From the NCBI GenBank assembly GCA_043782425.1, contig JAYWAM010000250.1, positions 1 through 11,851 of the forward strand: 11,851 bases of DNA. The letters run 5' to 3'. Origin of the DNA: JAYWAM01 sp043782425. GTDB lineage: Bacteria > Pseudomonadota > Gammaproteobacteria > Burkholderiales > Usitatibacteraceae. Numbering within the stretch: position 1 is the first letter of the stretch; the number at the start of each line of letters is the position of its first letter. A program made the translations under genes and the position numbers. Shown piece by piece: positions 7,374 to 11,851 of the stretch. The notes beneath the pieces were generated by a model, which was given only the letters and a program-made list of their open reading frames with translations, had not been told where the DNA came from and searched no databases.

Positions 7374-7664
7374 TCATGCCGGATATAGTTGGGACTGATG
7401 CACCACGGCAACGATGTGGAGTTTCTTCAAGGTCAGGCGATAAATGATTGTGTACGGATATTTCGATAGGACAAGTTCACGAGTTCCCGTTCTTTGCCCC
7501 GCATGCCCCAGCATGGGAAAGTTTATCAGCCCTTCCGAAGCCGAAAGCACGCTTTGAATAACTTTTGTTGCAGCCGCTGGATTATCGGCTGCGATATGCA
7601 GCTTGATAACCTCCATATTGGCAAGGGAGCGAGCTGAAAATTCAAGCTGCCTTTTTGCTGCCAT
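7374..7664 (-). CDS. RelE/ParE-family toxin
   Basis: 96 residues, the size of ParE/RelE toxins. The motif order fits ParE: an N-terminal beta strand with LEFSARSLANMEVI, a helix with IAADNPAAATKVIQSVLSA (AADNP-AA is frequent in ParE), FPMLGHAGQRTGTREL (54-69), then SKYPYTIIYRL and a C-terminal strand LHIVAVVHQSQLYP. The GTREL-PYxIxYR-VxHxxxxYP pattern is characteristic. ParE members poison DNA gyrase and RelE members cleave mRNA; the sequence alone leans to ParE. Its start overlaps the end of the antitoxin gene by 23 bases, the usual arrangement that keeps the toxin translated after its antidote. Confidence 0.88.
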   Translation of the reverse strand: MAAKRQLEFSARSLANMEVIKLHIAADNPAAATKVIQSVLSASEGLINFPMLGHAGQRTGTRELVLSKYPYTIIYRLTLKKLHIVAVVHQSQLYPA

Positions 7665-7887
7665 GCTTAACCAAGCCTAGTCTTTTATAGACTTCATCGC
7701 TTGAATAAACGCGCCCAGCTTTGATGTCAGCAAGCCCTGCATCAATCTGTTCCAGCTTCCATTCTTCGTAATCAAGACGATCCGTGATCGCTTGCTTGAT
7801 AATTGCTTGTGGGGTGCGCCGGGAACCTGCTGATATTTTTTCCAGCCGCTTGAAAATGGTTTGCGGCAATGTGATGGTGTTACTCAT
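7642..7887 (-). CDS. ribbon-helix-helix (CopG/ParD-like) antitoxin
   Basis: 81 residues. Residues 3-45 form a ribbon-helix-helix: strand NTITLPQTIFKRLEKIS, turn, then TPQAIIKQAITDRLDYEEWK. The C-terminal part (IDAGLADIKAGRVYSSDEV) resembles the toxin-wrapping tail of ParD-type antitoxins. It should bind both its own promoter and the toxin encoded just downstream. GGAGG lies seven bases before the ATG, and a 7-bp inverted repeat lies upstream at 7906-7933. The pair sits beside rhs debris, typical of accessory DNA. Confidence 0.88.
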   Translation of the reverse strand: MSNTITLPQTIFKRLEKISAGSRRTPQAIIKQAITDRLDYEEWKLEQIDAGLADIKAGRVYSSDEVYKRLGLVKHGSKKAA

Positions 7888-7905
7888 GGTATGCCCTCCA
7901 GTGCG

Positions 7906-7933
7906 CTTTGACAGTTTGGATTTTACGTCAAAG
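7906..7933 (-). promoter_or_regulatory. probable antitoxin operator with overlapping -10 box
   Basis: Perfect inverted repeat CTTTGAC (7906-7912) / GTCAAAG (7927-7933) with 14 bases between the arms. The spacer holds TAAAAT on the minus strand (complement of 7920-7925), a five-of-six match to the -10 consensus. The site ends 18 bases before the antitoxin ATG at 7887. Position and symmetry fit autorepression by a ribbon-helix-helix antitoxin; that is inference from family behaviour. Confidence 0.5.
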
Positions 7934-7954
7934 AGACAGCCTGCAACAACATCC

Positions 7955-8160
7955 TGCCAGATAGCGTGTCACGCTCGTCACTTTGTTCCAGCGGCTGTCG
8001 CAGGTCATGTCGCTGATGCGGCCCTAATCGATCATGCGCGTCAGGTTGCCGTTGATGTCGAACGTGTATTTCATGATGCGCCCAGCACGTCGGTGGATTC
8101 GAAGATACGCCCCACGCTCTCACGCTCGAAGCTTGCGGGCTGGCCCTGTTCGTTGCTCTA
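7955..8160 (-). pseudogene. rhs/YD-repeat gene fragment, frameshifted
   Basis: Translation of the minus strand gives three pieces that line up with Rhs core YD repeats. SNEQGQPASFERESVGRIF comes from 8157 downward and ends at a TGA (8071-8073). KYTFDINGNLTRMID, in another frame, starts at 8074 and ends at a TAG (8024-8026). GRISDMTCDSRWNKVTSVT, in frame with the second piece, follows directly. The YTFDxNGNLTRM block is the YD-repeat signature. One frameshift and at least one internal stop show that it is dead. It is an internal piece only, cut off from any N-terminus and about 490 bases from the Rhs C-terminal tip upstream. The toxin-antitoxin promoter abuts its 3' side. Confidence 0.75.
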
Positions 8161-8353
8161 ACCCGAGGCGGTGCCTTGACGACTAACAGGGATGTTTTAT
8201 GTAATCAAAAAGTGTGACTCAATTCGAGGTTGGAAGCTTTAAGAAATCATCCGGCGCAATAATGATTGCGCCCTGCGCGGGCTCATCTGTGTTGTTGGCG
8301 TGCTGTAGCGACACTTTTGCTCTTCTACGAATAAAACCATCTCGTCATTTTGA
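8161..8353. other. non-coding stretch between rhs remnants
   Basis: I see no supportable gene on either strand. A few in-frame codons on the minus strand just past 8160 may still be rhs debris, interrupted by a TAG. A small GCGC-rich palindromic stretch occurs near 8262-8280. Otherwise there is no repeat, RNA gene or clear promoter. Confidence 0.4.
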
Positions 8354-8386
8354 CGCTAAATTTGACGATCAAAATCGCATTTAGCG
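8347..8386 (-). terminator. nested inverted repeats just after the candidate immunity gene
   Basis: CGCTAAAT (8354-8361) and ATTTAGCG (8379-8386) are perfect 8-bp arms with a 17-base loop. Overlapping them, ATTTTGA (8347-8353) and TCAAAAT (8369-8375) form a second perfect pair. The structure begins 10 bases after the stop of the 8397-8690 gene. It is AT-rich and lacks a T tract, so it may be a weak terminator, a protein-binding site, or a leftover recombination site. Confidence 0.35.
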
Positions 8387-8396
8387 GCTTTATCAA

Positions 8397-8690
8397 TTAG
8401 CGTCGCACCCATCGCCAAAAACTTTTGACGAGAAGGATCAGGATCATCGTATTTAATAGCATGGCGAAGAAGATAAAAACTTCAAGAAACGCCTCCGGTA
8501 TGTAGTCTGCGCTAAAGTTGTCCACTATCAGAATAGTAGGCCACGTAATGGGCAAGGTTATCCAATACCTAGGCACTCCGAGGTGAAGCGCCGCATGCAA
8601 TAGTGTATAGATAGTTTCACCAATGGTGAGAAGTATCGCTGTCGGCAAGACCTCAATAAACCTTGCAAAGATCGGCGAGATTTGGCGCAT
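8397..8690 (-). CDS. small inner-membrane protein, candidate immunity protein for the Rhs toxin
   Basis: 97 residues, strongly hydrophobic, with about three membrane segments (about 12-36, 42-57, and 68-90) and a basic tail KSFWRWVRR. I recognise no family. It follows the Rhs C-terminal toxin region on the same strand and overlaps its end by 38 bases; a small unknown gene directly after an Rhs tip is usually the cognate immunity gene. A membrane location fits a toxin that works on membranes or in the periplasm, as the toxin's phospholipase-like motif suggests. The ATG at 8690 has only a weak GGG 12 bases upstream, and no other good start is available. The assignment as immunity protein is inferred from position. 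Confidence 0.6.
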   Translation of the reverse strand: MRQISPIFARFIEVLPTAILLTIGETIYTLLHAALHLGVPRYWITLPITWPTILIVDNFSADYIPEAFLEVFIFFAMLLNTMILILLVKSFWRWVRR

Positions 8691-9279
8691 AAGTTTGTAC
8701 AGCCCTTTCTGTTTGCCTTAGACGTTGCTGCGTTAGGGCAGAAGGTCCTTCGTAAGGACCATCTCCATGTCGCCGCGATTCGAACGGATGCTTGTTTATA
8801 CTCCATTCTTGAAAGCCCTCGTGTAGTGGAGACGTGCTATCCATAATCGGGTGCAGCGCCCGTCCGAGGTGGAAAAAAGCATCCCGAGGATTCTGCTGTG
8901 CCAGCCCCAACTCACGGTCGATGAATGCCTGCATCCGCGTCCTCGCTGCAACCAACGATTCCCCTGGATTACGCATAGCATGTTCGGCAGGATCACCTGA
9001 CATAAGGTTTCCAACCTGATTCGCTGTACCGGTTCCATCAACATCCAAACTTCCCCTCATAAGCTCTGTCATGCTGGTCTGTGTTAAGCAATTGCCATAC
9101 AAGTGTCTCAATATCGCATTATGGGCCTCCGTAGACCAGAGGCCGCTTGGGTACTTATTCTGAATCGGATTCCCTGAAGCGTATGCGTAAATATTTATCC
9201 CTCCCGCCAACCCGATTGGGTCTTCACACCGGAAGAGGCTCCAATAGTTAAAAACTATCAGAAAAATCGTAACAATCAA
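8653..9279 (-). pseudogene. detached Rhs C-terminal tip with phospholipase C-like toxin domain
   Basis: 208-codon open frame. Residues 17-47 (RCEDPIGLAGGINIYAYASG, then NPIQ and PSGLW) are the end of an Rhs core, where intact proteins are cleaved. The following 160 residues are the variable toxin domain. It contains AHNAIL (His53), AEHAM (His100), and FFHLGRALHPIMDSTSPLH with His143, Asp147 and His153, then His164. The H-x3-D-x3-P-x-H block preceded by F-x-LG-x-A equals the zinc-site spacing of clostridial alpha-toxin (His126, Asp130, His136), and His53 would match its His11. There is no Rhs core upstream: the first 16 residues (MIVTIFLIVFNYWSLF) come from unrelated DNA, so this is a 5'-truncated orphan tip, probably silent unless recombined. 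The toxin part itself is uninterrupted. Confidence 0.72.
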
Positions 9280-9367
9280 TTGGATTAATCACTGGCGCTT
9301 GCGTAGCATGGGTACCGTTGCGTCCGGGAAATTCTGGCGCGCTGATTAACAAACCGTGAGACGAACC

Positions 9368-9481
9368 ATGAAAACTGTGCTGGCAAGAACACTTGAAACT
9401 CTGGGTGTCGATGCAAATGCTGCTCGATATATTGATTCGTTTCGCAGTCGGCGCTTAGTCGACTTACTTTTAACCCCTTGA
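9368..9481 (+). CDS. 37-codon reading frame before katG, uncertain
   Basis: ATG-started frame encoding MKTVLARTLETLGVDANAAR and 17 more residues, ending TGA 21 bases before the katG start. The product would be a short, basic, probably helical peptide. I recognise no family. Only a weak GAG lies upstream as ribosome binding site. It could be a leader peptide, a remnant of a longer gene, or chance. Confidence 0.25.
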   Translation: MKTVLARTLETLGVDANAARYIDSFRSRRLVDLLLTP

Positions 9482-11677
<2,196 letters not shown>

Positions 11678-11688
11678 TCTCGGCAAGT

Positions 11689-11735
11689 GTCATCCCGCCC
11701 CCGCAGGTCGAGGGCAAACTTCGCGGGAATGACTT
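11689..11735 (+). repeat. GC-rich composite repeat flanking the REP (right copy), possible katG terminator
   Basis: Matches the minus strand of 18-64 almost base for base. GTCATCCCGC (11689-11698) can pair with GCGGGAATGAC (11723-11733) with one bulged A, forming a 10-bp stem that starts 11 bases after the katG stop. There is no T tract, so any terminator role would be factor-assisted or secondary. It joins directly to the GTAG of the REP at 11736. Confidence 0.7.
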
Positions 11736-11766
11736 GTAGGATGGGTTGAGCGCAGCGATACCCATC
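11736..11766 (+). repeat. REP element (complete)
   Basis: GTAG header followed by GATGGGT...ACCCATC imperfect hairpin; identical over 38 bases (11736-11773) to 81-118. Complete sequence identity of two copies 11.7 kb apart suggests recent spread or ongoing conversion. Confidence 0.8.
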
Positions 11767-11838
11767 AATCCACCGGGCTCCGCGATGCGGCTACGGCGGT
11801 AATTTGTCATGGGGCATGGTTGGGGTAATGGAGACGGT

Positions 11839-11851
11839 GATGGGTATCGCT
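11839..11851 (-). repeat. REP element 3' half, inverted, truncated by window edge
   Basis: The complement reads AGCGATACCCATC, the 3' half of the REP. It is inverted relative to 11736-11766 and separated by 72 bases, so the two make a tail-to-tail pair; the remainder lies beyond the window. Confidence 0.65.

Noticed and set aside
8796..9044. 82-codon minus-strand frame within the Rhs tip
   Set aside because: A shifted frame of the toxin domain; the conserved Rhs and His/Asp motifs are all in the other frame.

Overview
The window looks like chromosomal DNA of a betaproteobacterium, probably of the Nitrosomonadales/Gallionellaceae type. This is inferred from gene content (DUF4124 proteins, the gpmA-envC-ctpA-thiF/moeB order, a betaproteobacterial-style KatG) and from GTAG-headed REP repeats; no rRNA or other phylogenetic marker is present to prove it. 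It has a core housekeeping half (about 260-7201), an accessory half (about 7370-9500), and a katG gene, with copies of the same REP-containing repeat at both edges.

Core half. tsaD (t6A tRNA modification) is on the + strand and converges on a long minus-strand cluster, sharing two bases of its stop codon with the last gene of that cluster. Reading down the minus strand: gpmA (glycolysis), envC (LytM-like amidase activator for septum splitting), ctpA (S41 periplasmic protease), a ThiF/MoeB/HesA-type E1-like adenylyltransferase, a secreted DUF4124 coiled-coil protein, and a small secreted protein of unknown function. Spacing is tight (3-nt gap, 85-nt gap, 22-nt gap, 14-nt overlap, 7-nt gap), so these are probably one transcription unit. 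It ends at a perfect 11-bp hairpin (1946-1971). A second DUF4124 gene, paralogous to the first, lies beyond that hairpin.

Accessory half. Upstream of gpmA is a ParD/ParE-like toxin-antitoxin pair whose promoter region carries a perfect inverted repeat. Beyond it lie remains of an rhs locus: a frameshifted YD-repeat fragment (about 7955-8160), and a detached Rhs C-terminal tip with its toxin domain (8653-9279) followed by an overlapping small membrane protein that is a candidate immunity gene (8397-8690). The toxin domain carries a His/Asp pattern with the spacing of zinc-dependent phospholipase C (alpha-toxin type). This is the most interesting part of the window.

Right end. A complete katG (bifunctional catalase-peroxidase) is on the + strand with a good ribosome binding site. 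An unassigned 37-codon reading frame precedes it, and the REP-containing composite repeat follows directly. The same composite repeat lies at the left edge in the opposite orientation, so the whole segment is bracketed by inverted copies about 11.7 kb apart. No tRNA, rRNA, CRISPR array or intact transposase was found.
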